This document shows positions 1-7,413 of a stretch of 22,142 nt of DNA, piece after piece. Location of the stretch: assembly GCA_964655775.1 (NCBI GenBank), contig CAZZNQ010000066.1:1-22142 (forward strand), written 5' to 3'. Source of the stretch: CAZZNQ01 sp964655775 (GTDB lineage: Bacteria; Planctomycetota; Brocadiia; SM23-32). Position 1 is the stretch's first letter. The number at the start of each line of letters is the position of its first letter. The notes under the pieces are model-generated. The model did not search any database. It saw only the letters and a list, made by a program, of their open reading frames with translations, and had not been told where the DNA came from. Position numbers and translations under genes: made by a program.

Positions 1-64
1 CGTCAGGTCATAGGCGTCTCCGCTTCTTCCCAGAATCCGTCTTGTCCTCCCCTCCATGCACGAG

Positions 65-124
65 ATTGTATACAGGCTCGGGAAAGCGGATGCAAGCCTT
101 TTCTTTGTAACGAGTTTGTAACGA
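65..124 (-). promoter_or_regulatory. Leftward promoter with upstream 11-bp tandem repeat
   Basis: Read on the minus strand, TCGTTACAAA occurs twice, at 124-115 and 113-104, separated by one base. The two copies are therefore in phase at 11 bp and can be read as TTACAA-N5-TTACAA. Nine to twenty-nine bases downstream come TTGCAT (95-90), a 17-base spacer and TATACA (72-67; an alternative -10 is TACAAT at 70-65). Direct half-sites with 11-bp periodicity just upstream of a -35 box are the usual layout for OmpR/PhoB-family response regulators, including the PhoP boxes of Bacillus. The target gene would lie mostly off the left edge, and the regulator is unknown. The assignment is inferential. Confidence 0.35.
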
Positions 125-483
125 CGTGCCGGGCGCTACGACAGGTCGATCGTGCACATCGCGCCGGGGTGGAGGTATGCTGACGGCGGCATGGCAGGGG
201 GCCGGTGCTGGTGCAGGTCCGTCCCACGGCAGTCGAGATCCTCGGCGGCGACTGTCAATCTCCGACGCCGTCCGTCCACCATCGCCATGAATGCGCCGCG
301 CGGCTCGGGCGCGGCTCCAGGCCGTCCTGGGCAGGAGAACGCATGCCCCGAAGTCCTCCCGGTCCAAGACCTTCCTCTTCAGCGTTGTCCCCATCATTGC
401 CTCCGGTGTAAGTTGGGCGTGAGATTGTACGATTCCGGGGTGCCTGCCGCAGACGCGGGAGTGGCGTCCGGCGGGTCGCAGAG

Positions 484-512
484 TTGATGGGCCGAATGGT
501 GCGGACTACAAT
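484..512 (+). promoter_or_regulatory. Sigma70-like promoter for the heme operon
   Basis: TTGATG (484-489) and TACAAT (507-512) are separated by exactly 17 bases. They match the -35 and -10 consensus at 4/6 and 5/6 positions. A transcript would begin near 519 and leave a leader of about 26 nt before the ahbC ATG at 545. No other promoter of this quality was noticed between 125 and 544. The spacing and position fit, but in GC-rich bacteria such matches also arise by chance. Confidence 0.45.
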
Positions 513-544
513 GGATGTCCGATGGCTCTTGACTCAGTGCACCA

Positions 545-1711
545 ATGATAGATATACCCACGTTGTACCTGGGGGCACGTTCGGCATCGCATGCCTTGCG
601 CTATGGTCGCCCCCCGCATCAGAACGCCGCGTTGCGGCGGCCGGTGGTGGTGTGGAACCTGACCCGACGCTGCAACCTGGCGTGTCGACACTGCTATTCC
701 GATGCAGCCGACCGGGCGGACGGGGAGGAACTGTCTCCACCAGAGTGCCGCGACCTGATCGACGATCTGGCGGCGTTCGGATGCCCTGTACTGCTCTTTT
801 CGGGCGGCGAGCCGCTGACCCGCCCTGACCTGCCGGAGCTGGCCGCCTATGCCGGTGAGCGCGGATTGCGGACCGTGGTCTCCTCGAACGGTACCCTGAT
901 AGACGCCGCGCATGCACGTGCGCTAAAGGAAGCGGGCGTCGCCTACGTGGGTGTCAGCATAGACGGCCTGGAAAAGGTCCACGACCGGTTCCGCGGACGC
1001 CCGGGCGCATTCGGCCAGGCCTGGGACGGCATCCGGGCATGCCGTGAGGCCGGCCTGAAGGTAGGACTGCGCTACACAATGACGCGCGCCAACGCCGCCG
1101 ACGTGGACGGCGTTTTCGACCTGCTGATATCGGAGGGCATCCCGCGGATCTGTTTCTACCATCTTGTGTCCACGGGGCGAGGTGTGCAGATGTCTTCTGA
1201 TGCGCCGGATCACGCGCTGACGCGCCGGCTCATTGACCTGATCATCGATCGCACGGCGGAGTTGAGCGACACTGGGCGTGCCGCCGAGGTGTTGACTGTT
1301 GACCACCCGGCCGACGGAGCACACATCTACCTTCGGATGCTGCGCGAAGGGAATCCGCGCACCGACGAGGCGCTTCGACTGCTGCGCGCGAACGGCGGGA
1401 GTTCCAGCGGCGTCGGCATAGGCTGCGTGAGCTGGGATGGGAGCGTCTACCCGGACCAGTTCTGGCGCAACCGCCCGCTCGGAAACGTCCGACAGACGCC
1501 CTTCAGCCGCATATGGACCAGCCCTGAAAACGAGTTTCTGGCCGATCTTCGCGATGCGAGGAGCCGAGTGACGGGACGCTGTGCCGAATGTCGCTTCCTG
1601 GAGATCTGTGGCGGCGGGTTCCGCGCTCGGGCCGAGGCCATGACCGGCGATCCCTGGGCGTCCGATCCAGCATGCTATCTGACCGACGAGGAGATCGGCA
1701 TTGACGCGTGA
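545..1711 (+). CDS. ahbC: AhbC, 12,18-didecarboxysiroheme deacetylase (radical SAM)
   Basis: This is a radical SAM enzyme of the siroheme-dependent heme pathway. AhbC removes the C2 and C7 acetate side chains of 12,18-didecarboxysiroheme to give Fe-coproporphyrin III. The protein has 388 residues. The [4Fe-4S]/SAM motif CxxxCxxC is at C43, C47 and C50, preceded by VVVWNLTRR, and the SAM-binding GGEP is at 87-90. A C-terminal auxiliary-cluster (SPASM-like) region has C294 in a GCVSWDG context, then C346, C349, C355 and C377; the VYPDQFW stretch is typical of AhbC rather than NirJ. The ATG is chosen because the family begins with this short N-terminal segment; the ribosome binding site is weak. 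The stop overlaps the ahbD start by 11 nt. It is the first gene of the operon. Confidence 0.9.
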   Translation: MIDIPTLYLGARSASHALRYGRPPHQNAALRRPVVVWNLTRRCNLACRHCYSDAADRADGEELSPPECRDLIDDLAAFGCPVLLFSGGEPLTRPDLPELAAYAGERGLRTVVSSNGTLIDAAHARALKEAGVAYVGVSIDGLEKVHDRFRGRPGAFGQAWDGIRACREAGLKVGLRYTMTRANAADVDGVFDLLISEGIPRICFYHLVSTGRGVQMSSDAPDHALTRRLIDLIIDRTAELSDTGRAAEVLTVDHPADGAHIYLRMLREGNPRTDEALRLLRANGGSSSGVGIGCVSWDGSVYPDQFWRNRPLGNVRQTPFSRIWTSPENEFLADLRDARSRVTGRCAECRFLEICGGGFRARAEAMTGDPWASDPACYLTDEEIGIDA

Positions 1712-2774
1712 GGCGACGCATCCGCACGGCGACGGCAACCCGACACCCCGGGTGGTTGCCTGGGAGACGACCAGACGTTGCCCGTACGATTGCCGGCACT
1801 GCCGCGGCGAAGCGCGTGACAGGGACTACCAAGGCGAGATGACGCGCGAGGAGGGCATGCGCCTTGTGGACCGGCTGTCCGAAGCCGGCAGCCCCATCCT
1901 GATCTTCACCGGCGGCGAGCCGATGGCGCGCCCGGACATATACGATCTGGTCGCTCGTGCCGTGCAGAACGGCCTGCGCGCGGTCATGGCGCCATGCGGC
2001 CACCTGCTCACGGTACAGGCGGCGCATCGCCTTGTCGAATGCGGACTCAGCCGCATCAGCATTAGTCTGGACGGTCCGGATGCGGCCACGCACGACGCTT
2101 TCCGTGGAGTGCCGGGTGCTTTCGAGGCCGCCCTGCGAGGACTGCGGAACGCCCGGGAGGCCGGCCTCGAGTTCCAGATCAACACCACCGTCACCCGGGA
2201 CAACGTGGGCCGACTTCCCGGTATGCTCGATCTGGCGGTGGATCTCGGCGCGGTCGGGCTGGACGCTTTCTTCCTCGTGCCGACCGGGCGGGGGGCCGGC
2301 ATTGCCGACCTGCAGGTTCCAGCCGACGAGTCCGAGCATGCCCTGGAATGGCTCCTGCGGCAGGCACAGGAGGCGCCGATCCAGGTGAAACCGACCTGCG
2401 CCCCTCAGTACGCGCGGCTTGCGCATCAACGCGACGTCGCGGAGAGCATTCCACGCCGTGGATTGGGCGGATGCATGGCCGGCCGGGGATTTGTCTTCGT
2501 GTCGCACCGGGGAGTAGTTCAGCCGTGCGGCTTCCTGGACATCGCGTGCGGCGATCTGCGCGAAACCGGCTTTGACCTGTGCCGTGTCTACCGCGAGTCA
2601 CCTGTCCTGCGCGAACTTCGGCAGCCGGGCGAGTACAGAGGCAAGTGCGGCGTATGCGAGTACGCAACAGTCTGTGGCGGGTGCCGCGCTCGGGCGTATG
2701 CTTCGACCGGGGACTACCTGGCACCCGACCCCACCTGCGCATACGTCCCGCAGACCAAGGAGCAGACGGCGTGA
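1701..2774 (+). CDS. ahbD: AhbD, heme b synthase (radical SAM)
   Basis: AhbD catalyses the last pathway step, the oxidative decarboxylation of the two propionates of Fe-coproporphyrin III to vinyl groups, giving heme b. The product has 357 residues. The radical SAM motif is at C27, C31 and C34, directly after the RVVAWETTRR stretch characteristic of AhbD. GGEP is at 71-74. The C-terminal SPASM region has C316, C319, C325, C328 and C346. I choose the TTG at 1701 because GAGGAG (1688-1693) sits seven bases before it and no better in-frame start precedes the SAM motif. The stop overlaps the next start as GTGA. AhbC and AhbD are related in sequence and easily confused; the motif contexts and the neighbouring genes support these assignments. 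Confidence 0.88.
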   Translation: MTREATHPHGDGNPTPRVVAWETTRRCPYDCRHCRGEARDRDYQGEMTREEGMRLVDRLSEAGSPILIFTGGEPMARPDIYDLVARAVQNGLRAVMAPCGHLLTVQAAHRLVECGLSRISISLDGPDAATHDAFRGVPGAFEAALRGLRNAREAGLEFQINTTVTRDNVGRLPGMLDLAVDLGAVGLDAFFLVPTGRGAGIADLQVPADESEHALEWLLRQAQEAPIQVKPTCAPQYARLAHQRDVAESIPRRGLGGCMAGRGFVFVSHRGVVQPCGFLDIACGDLRETGFDLCRVYRESPVLRELRQPGEYRGKCGVCEYATVCGGCRARAYASTGDYLAPDPTCAYVPQTKEQTA

Positions 2775-3826
2775 GCACAATACTCGACAACAATGTGCAG
2801 GACCAGCTGATCTTGCACCTGCAGCGCGGTCTGCCTCTCGTGGAGCGGCCGTTCGCAGAGGTGGGGAGGGGGCTGGACCTGAGCGAGCAGCAGGTACTGG
2901 AATTCGCTCGCGCAACGTTGGTCGACGGCAGGGCGCGTCGATTCGGTGCGATCTTCGACGTCCGTCGGACCGGCTACGCGAGCACCCTGTGCGCCGCCGC
3001 ACTCGGCGCAGACGAGCTTCGAAGCATCGTCCCGCACCTGATTGCCGACGACGGCATTACCCACTGCTATCTACGCAGCCCAAACGCCGAACCTGCAGCT
3101 GACCCGGCACGCGATGATGACAGCAAGCCGCTCCCGAATCTGTGGTTCACATACTGCGCGCTGCGAGAGCGCTACCAGAACGGGATCGAGGCCGTCCGGC
3201 GTGTGGTAGCACCGGCCGACCTGCTCGTCCTGCCCGCCCTGCGCCGATTCAAGATACATGCGGTATTCGATCCGGCCGCGCGCGAACGTGACGAAGCCTT
3301 CCCGGCCCCACCTGGAACCGTGGAGGAACTGGACGGCAGCCCCGCAGTCGTACCGCTATCCGAGTCCGAGAAGCAGGTGGTGCGCCTGCTGCAGGATAGT
3401 ATTCCCCTGGTTTGCGAACCCTTCCGCAGCATTGCCGAGGAGACGGATTACAGCGAGGACGGACTGCTCAGCTTGTTGCGGAGGTGGAAGGATTCGGGCC
3501 GCCTTCGCCGAATCGCACTTGTGGTTCGTCACCGCCGGATCGGCTTCCGCGGCAACGGAATGGGTGTCTGGCGCGTTCCGGGAGGGAAGATGCTTGAGGC
3601 CGGAAGATACCTGGCCGAACGCTCGAAGATCACGCACTGCTACGAGCGCGCGATCGGGTGGGGATTCCCGTACAATCTCTTTGCTATGATCCATACCGAT
3701 CGACCCGAGTCCACATCCGCGTTGTACCGGGAGCTCTCGGAGAGAATCGGATTGGACGAGGGGTTGCTGTTCTTCTCGGTGCGCGAGTTCAAGAAGACGA
3801 GTCACCGGTTGTTCACGGAAGACTGA
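2771..3826 (+). CDS. ahbAB: Fused AhbA-AhbB siroheme decarboxylase
   Basis: Siroheme decarboxylase removes the C12 and C18 acetate carboxylates of siroheme. It is often a heterodimer of two Lrp/AsnC-like proteins, AhbA and AhbB. Here both halves are in one 351-residue chain. The first half (about 1-180) has a winged-helix-like N-terminus, RRFGAIFDVRRTGY, THCY and NLWFTYC. The second (about 195-351) has SESEKQVVRLLQDSIPL, RHRRIGFRGNGMGVW, a second THCYER and PYNLFAMIH. The HCY and NL(W/F) signatures in each half match the AhbA/AhbB family rather than a transcription regulator. I choose GTG at 2771, which overlaps the ahbD stop by 4 nt. The open frame continues upstream to 2579, but that part is only out-of-frame ahbD and is not family-like. 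Confidence 0.87.
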   Translation: MSTILDNNVQDQLILHLQRGLPLVERPFAEVGRGLDLSEQQVLEFARATLVDGRARRFGAIFDVRRTGYASTLCAAALGADELRSIVPHLIADDGITHCYLRSPNAEPAADPARDDDSKPLPNLWFTYCALRERYQNGIEAVRRVVAPADLLVLPALRRFKIHAVFDPAARERDEAFPAPPGTVEELDGSPAVVPLSESEKQVVRLLQDSIPLVCEPFRSIAEETDYSEDGLLSLLRRWKDSGRLRRIALVVRHRRIGFRGNGMGVWRVPGGKMLEAGRYLAERSKITHCYERAIGWGFPYNLFAMIHTDRPESTSALYRELSERIGLDEGLLFFSVREFKKTSHRLFTED

Positions 3827-3839
3827 GGCGGACGCGCCC

Positions 3840-5333
3840 ATGAGAGAGCGCCAGAAAGCAGAAGCCGTCCTTCCCATCGGGTTGCTCGTGAAGGGAAGGC
3901 GATTCCTGGTCGTTGGCGGAGGCAAGGTCGCCCTGCGCAAGACCAGGCTTCTGCTCCAGGCTGAGGCCGAAGTGACCGTCGTGAGCCCCGACGTCCGACC
4001 GGAGCTCGCCGAGATGGCCGGATCGGACCGCATATCGCTTGTGCGGCGGGAGTTCCGAGAAGGAGACGCGGAAGGTTTCCTGCTGGCCTTTGCGGCGACC
4101 GACGACCGACGCGTCAACCGCCGGGTTCTGGAGGATTGCCGGAGGTCGGGGGTGCTCTGTTGCCCGGTTGACCGGAACTGGCCGGAAGGCGACTTCGTCA
4201 CGCCGGCAACGTTCCGCAGCGATGGCCTTGCCGTATCAGTCACCACCGGCGGGCGCTCCTGCCGGAGGTCGCGTGTAGTCAGGAACGGTCTCGCTCGGCA
4301 TCTGGACGCCGTCAGCAGCGCCGATCTGTTGGTAGTTGGGACCAGCCATCATCACCTGCCCGTGGAAGACAGGGAATGCTACCACCTGGACAGCGATGGA
4401 CGCAGACGCGTGGGCTCCATGCTGAGCGAGGTGCTCGGGCTTCAGGAGTTCATGATCCTGAACACATGCAACCGAGTTGAGCTTATCGCCGTGGGAGCGC
4501 CCACTCGAGGGCTTCTGTCGCTGATCGGGAGTGCGATGGATTTCGACCATCTTGGCCTGCCGCATTACTACGTCGTGCAGGGCTTTGATGCGTTCCGCCA
4601 TCTCGCGCTTGTGGCATCCGGGCTGGATTCGCAGAGCCCCGGCGAGGACCACATCAAGGCGCAGCTAAAGGAGGCGCTCACCGAAGCATGCGGGGCCGAC
4701 TGGGCGGGCGGCGTGATGCGGGGATGGGTTGGAGAATGTCTGCGCGTCTCACGCGGTGTCGCCAGTGCCGTCGGTGCCTTCCTGGAAGGTCGTGAGATCG
4801 AGGACGCCTGCGTTGCATCAATGGACCGGGACCTGGCCGAGGTTGAGAATCCCGTGGTTCTGGTCATGGGCACGGGTCCCGTCGGCAGGGGCATGGTGGA
4901 CCGACTGGTGCGCAGGGGGTACCGCTGCGGCTGGTGCTACCACTTAACCCGGCCCGAGCCACCGTCGGCAGCGCGGAGCGAGGTCGACGTCTTCCCTCTG
5001 GCCGGCATTGCCGATAGATTGCCATCCGCCAACGCTGTGGTCTGCGCCATGACCGCGCCCCAGCATGTTCTTGAGCAGGACCACGCGTCCGACTTCGCAG
5101 AGGACCGGCTTACCTTCGTCTATGATCTGGGCATCCCGCGCAACGTGAGCGAACGGGTTGGTGCTCTCCGGCACGTGACCGTGCGTAACCTGGATGACCT
5201 CAAGGGTTCGACGGAGGGCGACATCGCCGACCTGCGTAGGGCGATTGAGGTCGCAACGGAGTTGATCGACCGGCACAGGGACACCTATGACAAGATCATC
5301 CAAAGCCTTCAGGGTAGGGACGAGGGGGAGTAA
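3840..5333 (+). CDS. hemA: Precorrin-2 dehydrogenase / glutamyl-tRNA reductase fusion
   Basis: This 497-residue protein joins two enzymes. Residues 1-155 are a Met8/CysG-type NAD-dependent precorrin-2 dehydrogenase, with the dinucleotide loop VVGGGKVALRK (24-34), ATDDRRVNRRV, and D111 at the position of the catalytic Asp of CysG and Met8p. Residues 162-497 are glutamyl-tRNA reductase, the committed step of C5-pathway 5-aminolevulinate synthesis. It has VVGTSHHHLPVEDRE, the catalytic C210 in LNTCNRVEL, the GLDS..GE..I motif and an NADPH-binding VMGTGPVGRGM. Only about 45 residues follow the NADPH domain, so the usual C-terminal dimerisation domain of about 100 residues is cut to one helix. The ATG has GAGGCGG eight bases upstream. 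The end overlaps the next gene by 47 nt. Confidence 0.9.
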   Translation: MRERQKAEAVLPIGLLVKGRRFLVVGGGKVALRKTRLLLQAEAEVTVVSPDVRPELAEMAGSDRISLVRREFREGDAEGFLLAFAATDDRRVNRRVLEDCRRSGVLCCPVDRNWPEGDFVTPATFRSDGLAVSVTTGGRSCRRSRVVRNGLARHLDAVSSADLLVVGTSHHHLPVEDRECYHLDSDGRRRVGSMLSEVLGLQEFMILNTCNRVELIAVGAPTRGLLSLIGSAMDFDHLGLPHYYVVQGFDAFRHLALVASGLDSQSPGEDHIKAQLKEALTEACGADWAGGVMRGWVGECLRVSRGVASAVGAFLEGREIEDACVASMDRDLAEVENPVVLVMGTGPVGRGMVDRLVRRGYRCGWCYHLTRPEPPSAARSEVDVFPLAGIADRLPSANAVVCAMTAPQHVLEQDHASDFAEDRLTFVYDLGIPRNVSERVGALRHVTVRNLDDLKGSTEGDIADLRRAIEVATELIDRHRDTYDKIIQSLQGRDEGE

Positions 5334-7413
5334 GCTCTCCCTCATTCAGACCCGCGGGGCCCTCGACAAGCTGAGACAAGACACCGGCCTGCGCTTCGAT
5401 ATCGTGCCTGCCTCGTCGCCCGGAGACCGTGACCGCGCCGCGGACCTTCGCGACGTGCCCGACGATTTCTTCACGCGCGACCTTGACGAGAAGGTCCTCC
5501 GGGGCGAGGTGGACTGCGCCCTGCACAGCGCCAAGGACCTGGCATACCCGTTGCCCGACGGTCTCGATTGGGTCTGGCTGCCTTGGGCTAGCGACCGACG
5601 TGACGCACTGGTGCTGCCTCGGGGCAAACGTGCCGAGGATCTGCCCGAGGGCGCCCTCATCGGCGTCAGCAGCGACCGACGTGCGGCGTACTGTGCCCGG
5701 CGGTTCCCTCGTGCGAAGGCGGCTCCCATCCGCGGCAATGTCGAGCAGCGCGTGGCAAAGGTCGATTCCGGGCAGTACGACGCGCTCATCACCGCGGCCG
5801 CCGCGCTGATACGCCTGGGGATGGAGGACCGTATCACCGAGTGGATACCCCTGGCAGACCTGGACACCCCGGAAGGGCAGGGCACGCTGGCCGTCACGTT
5901 TCGGCGGGACCATGAAAGGCTGCTGCGAGTACGAAGTCTGTATGTGAAGACTGTGGTGTTCGTCGGGGCCGGGCCCGGAAGCAAGGATACCTGCATCATC
6001 GGAGGCGCTGAGGCATTGCGCCACTGCGATTCGTGCCTGTACGACGCCCTTGCCTGCTCCCAACTGCTCGAACTGCTCCCGGCGGAGGCGCGCCGACTGG
6101 ACGTGGGCAAACGCTGCGGTTCACATCGCCGGAGCCAGCAGGAAACCAACCAGCTGCTGCTCGACGAATGCCGTAAGGGACGCCGTGTGGTGCGGCTCAA
6201 AGGGGGAGACCCCGGCATATTCGCTAGATTGGCAGAGGAGATCGACGCCCTGGAGGGGCATTCGCTACCGTACCGCGTGCTGCCGGGGGTGACCAGCCTT
6301 ACGGCCGGCACAACGGGGACCGGCATGCTGCTGACCGGTCGCGACTTGTCCCCCGGCTTCACGGCAATGACCGCGCGTCGCAAAGGCGGCGCTCTGGCCG
6401 ACGTAACGGCGCAGGCGCGGGCCGCGCTGCCGGTGGTTTTCTTCATGGGGACGCGGGTGGCAGACGACATCTCGCGGGCGCTCATCGCGGACGGCATTGC
6501 GCCGGCGACACCAGCCGCGTTCGTCTTTGGCGCAGGCACGGAGGAGCAAGCCGTCGTCCGCGGGACGCTGGAGGAGTTGCCGCAGAAGGTATCCCCCGAA
6601 CTCCTAAAGATGCCTGGTCTTTTCATTGTTGGTGAGCCGGCAACCAGCGCGTTTCGGAAGGACTTTGGCGCACTCGGCGGTCGGCGCGTGCTCCTCACCT
6701 GCAGTGAGGCACTTCAAGCCCGTGCCGCAAGGGCGGTGCTTGACCTGGGCGGCGTGCCCATTCAGCGGCCGCTGATACGCCTTACGCCCGATCCGGATGC
6801 CGTGCAGACGTTGCAGGGAGCGGACAGATACGACTGGCTGGTGATTACGTCTCCGGCATCGGTCCGATGCATGGCATCGCTGATGGCGGACGCGCAGATT
6901 GATCTGCGCCGGCTGCCTCCGATCATCACGGCGGGAACGGGCACGGCGGACGAACTCAGGTCTGCCGGCATCTATCCCGAGGTCATCGCAAGGCGCAATT
7001 TCGGCACCGGTGGTGTGATTGATGTCGCGCAGTCTGAGCTGGCGCCCGGATGCTCGGCGCTTCGGCTGCGCTCGGACATCGCGGGCTCAGAACTCGCCGA
7101 AGGTCTACAAGGGCTGGGATTAAGGGTCGAGGAACTGGCCCTTTACGGCAACGAGTCCATTCATTACGATCAATGGCCGCGGTTCGATGCGGCTCTCTTC
7201 GCCAGCAGTTCGGCCGCACGTGTGCTGGCGGACGAGGGGCGACTCAGTAGTCTGGAGGGCAAGACCGTGGTGGCCATCGGCAGACGGACCGCCGAGACTC
7301 TAAAGGAACTCGGGGTCCAGGTGGACGCAATCCCTCGGGTGGCGACCGTAGCAGCCGCGGTTCATGCGCTGGCGGCGGAGTGGGTGAAGAGGTCTTTGGA
7401 GGAAATGCGATGA
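5287..7413 (+). CDS. hemC-cobA-hemD: HemC-CobA-HemD fusion (hydroxymethylbilane synthase, uroporphyrinogen-III methyltransferase, uroporphyrinogen-III synthase)
   Basis: This 708-residue chain covers three consecutive steps from porphobilinogen to precorrin-2. Residues 8-218 are HemC domains 1-2: VGTRGSKLSL, D84 in HSAKDL, R131 and R132 in SSDRR, R149 and R155 in RGNVEQR, and EGQGTLAV. Residues 221-455 are SAM uroporphyrinogen-III methyltransferase, with VVFVGAGPG, YDAL, VVRLKGGDP and VLPGVTS. Residues 463-705 are a HEM4-type uroporphyrinogen-III synthase. HemC domain 3, which in E. coli carries the dipyrromethane cofactor on Cys242, is absent: the methyltransferase begins about 20 residues after the GQG motif and the frame is unbroken. 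The ATG at 5287 lies inside the preceding gene, with AGGGA five bases upstream. The stop overlaps hemB as ATGA. Confidence 0.9.
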   Translation: MTRSSKAFRVGTRGSKLSLIQTRGALDKLRQDTGLRFDIVPASSPGDRDRAADLRDVPDDFFTRDLDEKVLRGEVDCALHSAKDLAYPLPDGLDWVWLPWASDRRDALVLPRGKRAEDLPEGALIGVSSDRRAAYCARRFPRAKAAPIRGNVEQRVAKVDSGQYDALITAAAALIRLGMEDRITEWIPLADLDTPEGQGTLAVTFRRDHERLLRVRSLYVKTVVFVGAGPGSKDTCIIGGAEALRHCDSCLYDALACSQLLELLPAEARRLDVGKRCGSHRRSQQETNQLLLDECRKGRRVVRLKGGDPGIFARLAEEIDALEGHSLPYRVLPGVTSLTAGTTGTGMLLTGRDLSPGFTAMTARRKGGALADVTAQARAALPVVFFMGTRVADDISRALIADGIAPATPAAFVFGAGTEEQAVVRGTLEELPQKVSPELLKMPGLFIVGEPATSAFRKDFGALGGRRVLLTCSEALQARAARAVLDLGGVPIQRPLIRLTPDPDAVQTLQGADRYDWLVITSPASVRCMASLMADAQIDLRRLPPIITAGTGTADELRSAGIYPEVIARRNFGTGGVIDVAQSELAPGCSALRLRSDIAGSELAEGLQGLGLRVEELALYGNESIHYDQWPRFDAALFASSSAARVLADEGRLSSLEGKTVVAIGRRTAETLKELGVQVDAIPRVATVAAAVHALAAEWVKRSLEEMR

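Larger units (their letters stand above)
1..544. other. Leader region with no recognisable gene
   Basis: I recognise no protein in this stretch. The open frames on either strand (for example 152-487 on + and 8-397 on -) give arginine-, serine- and proline-rich translations typical of out-of-frame reading in GC-rich DNA, and they show no family motif. Two regulatory-looking elements are visible and listed separately: a leftward promoter with tandem repeats at 65-124 and a rightward promoter at 484-512. Between about 125 and 480 I see nothing I can name. A gene transcribed leftward may begin near position 57 and run off the window. Confidence 0.6.

Noticed and set aside
62..429. Direct repeat GAGATTGTA at 62-70 and 421-429
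   Set aside because: A 9-base repeat within 544 bases is expected about once in two such regions by chance, and the flanks do not match.
152..487. Small plus-strand frame before ahbC
   Set aside because: It has no ribosome binding site or recognisable motif, and its composition is typical of non-coding GC-rich DNA. It also overlaps the inferred promoter at 484-512 only at its stop.
1..544. Possible cobalamin or other riboswitch upstream of the tetrapyrrole operon
   Set aside because: I looked for a B12-box-like conserved core and paired stems and found none. The inferred transcript start near 519 would leave only about 26 nt of leader.
5346..6698. A 450-codon open frame on the minus strand opposite hemC-cobA-hemD
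   Set aside because: The translation is serine-, arginine- and proline-rich without motifs, and the opposite strand encodes three clearly conserved domains. It is a GC-driven antisense shadow.
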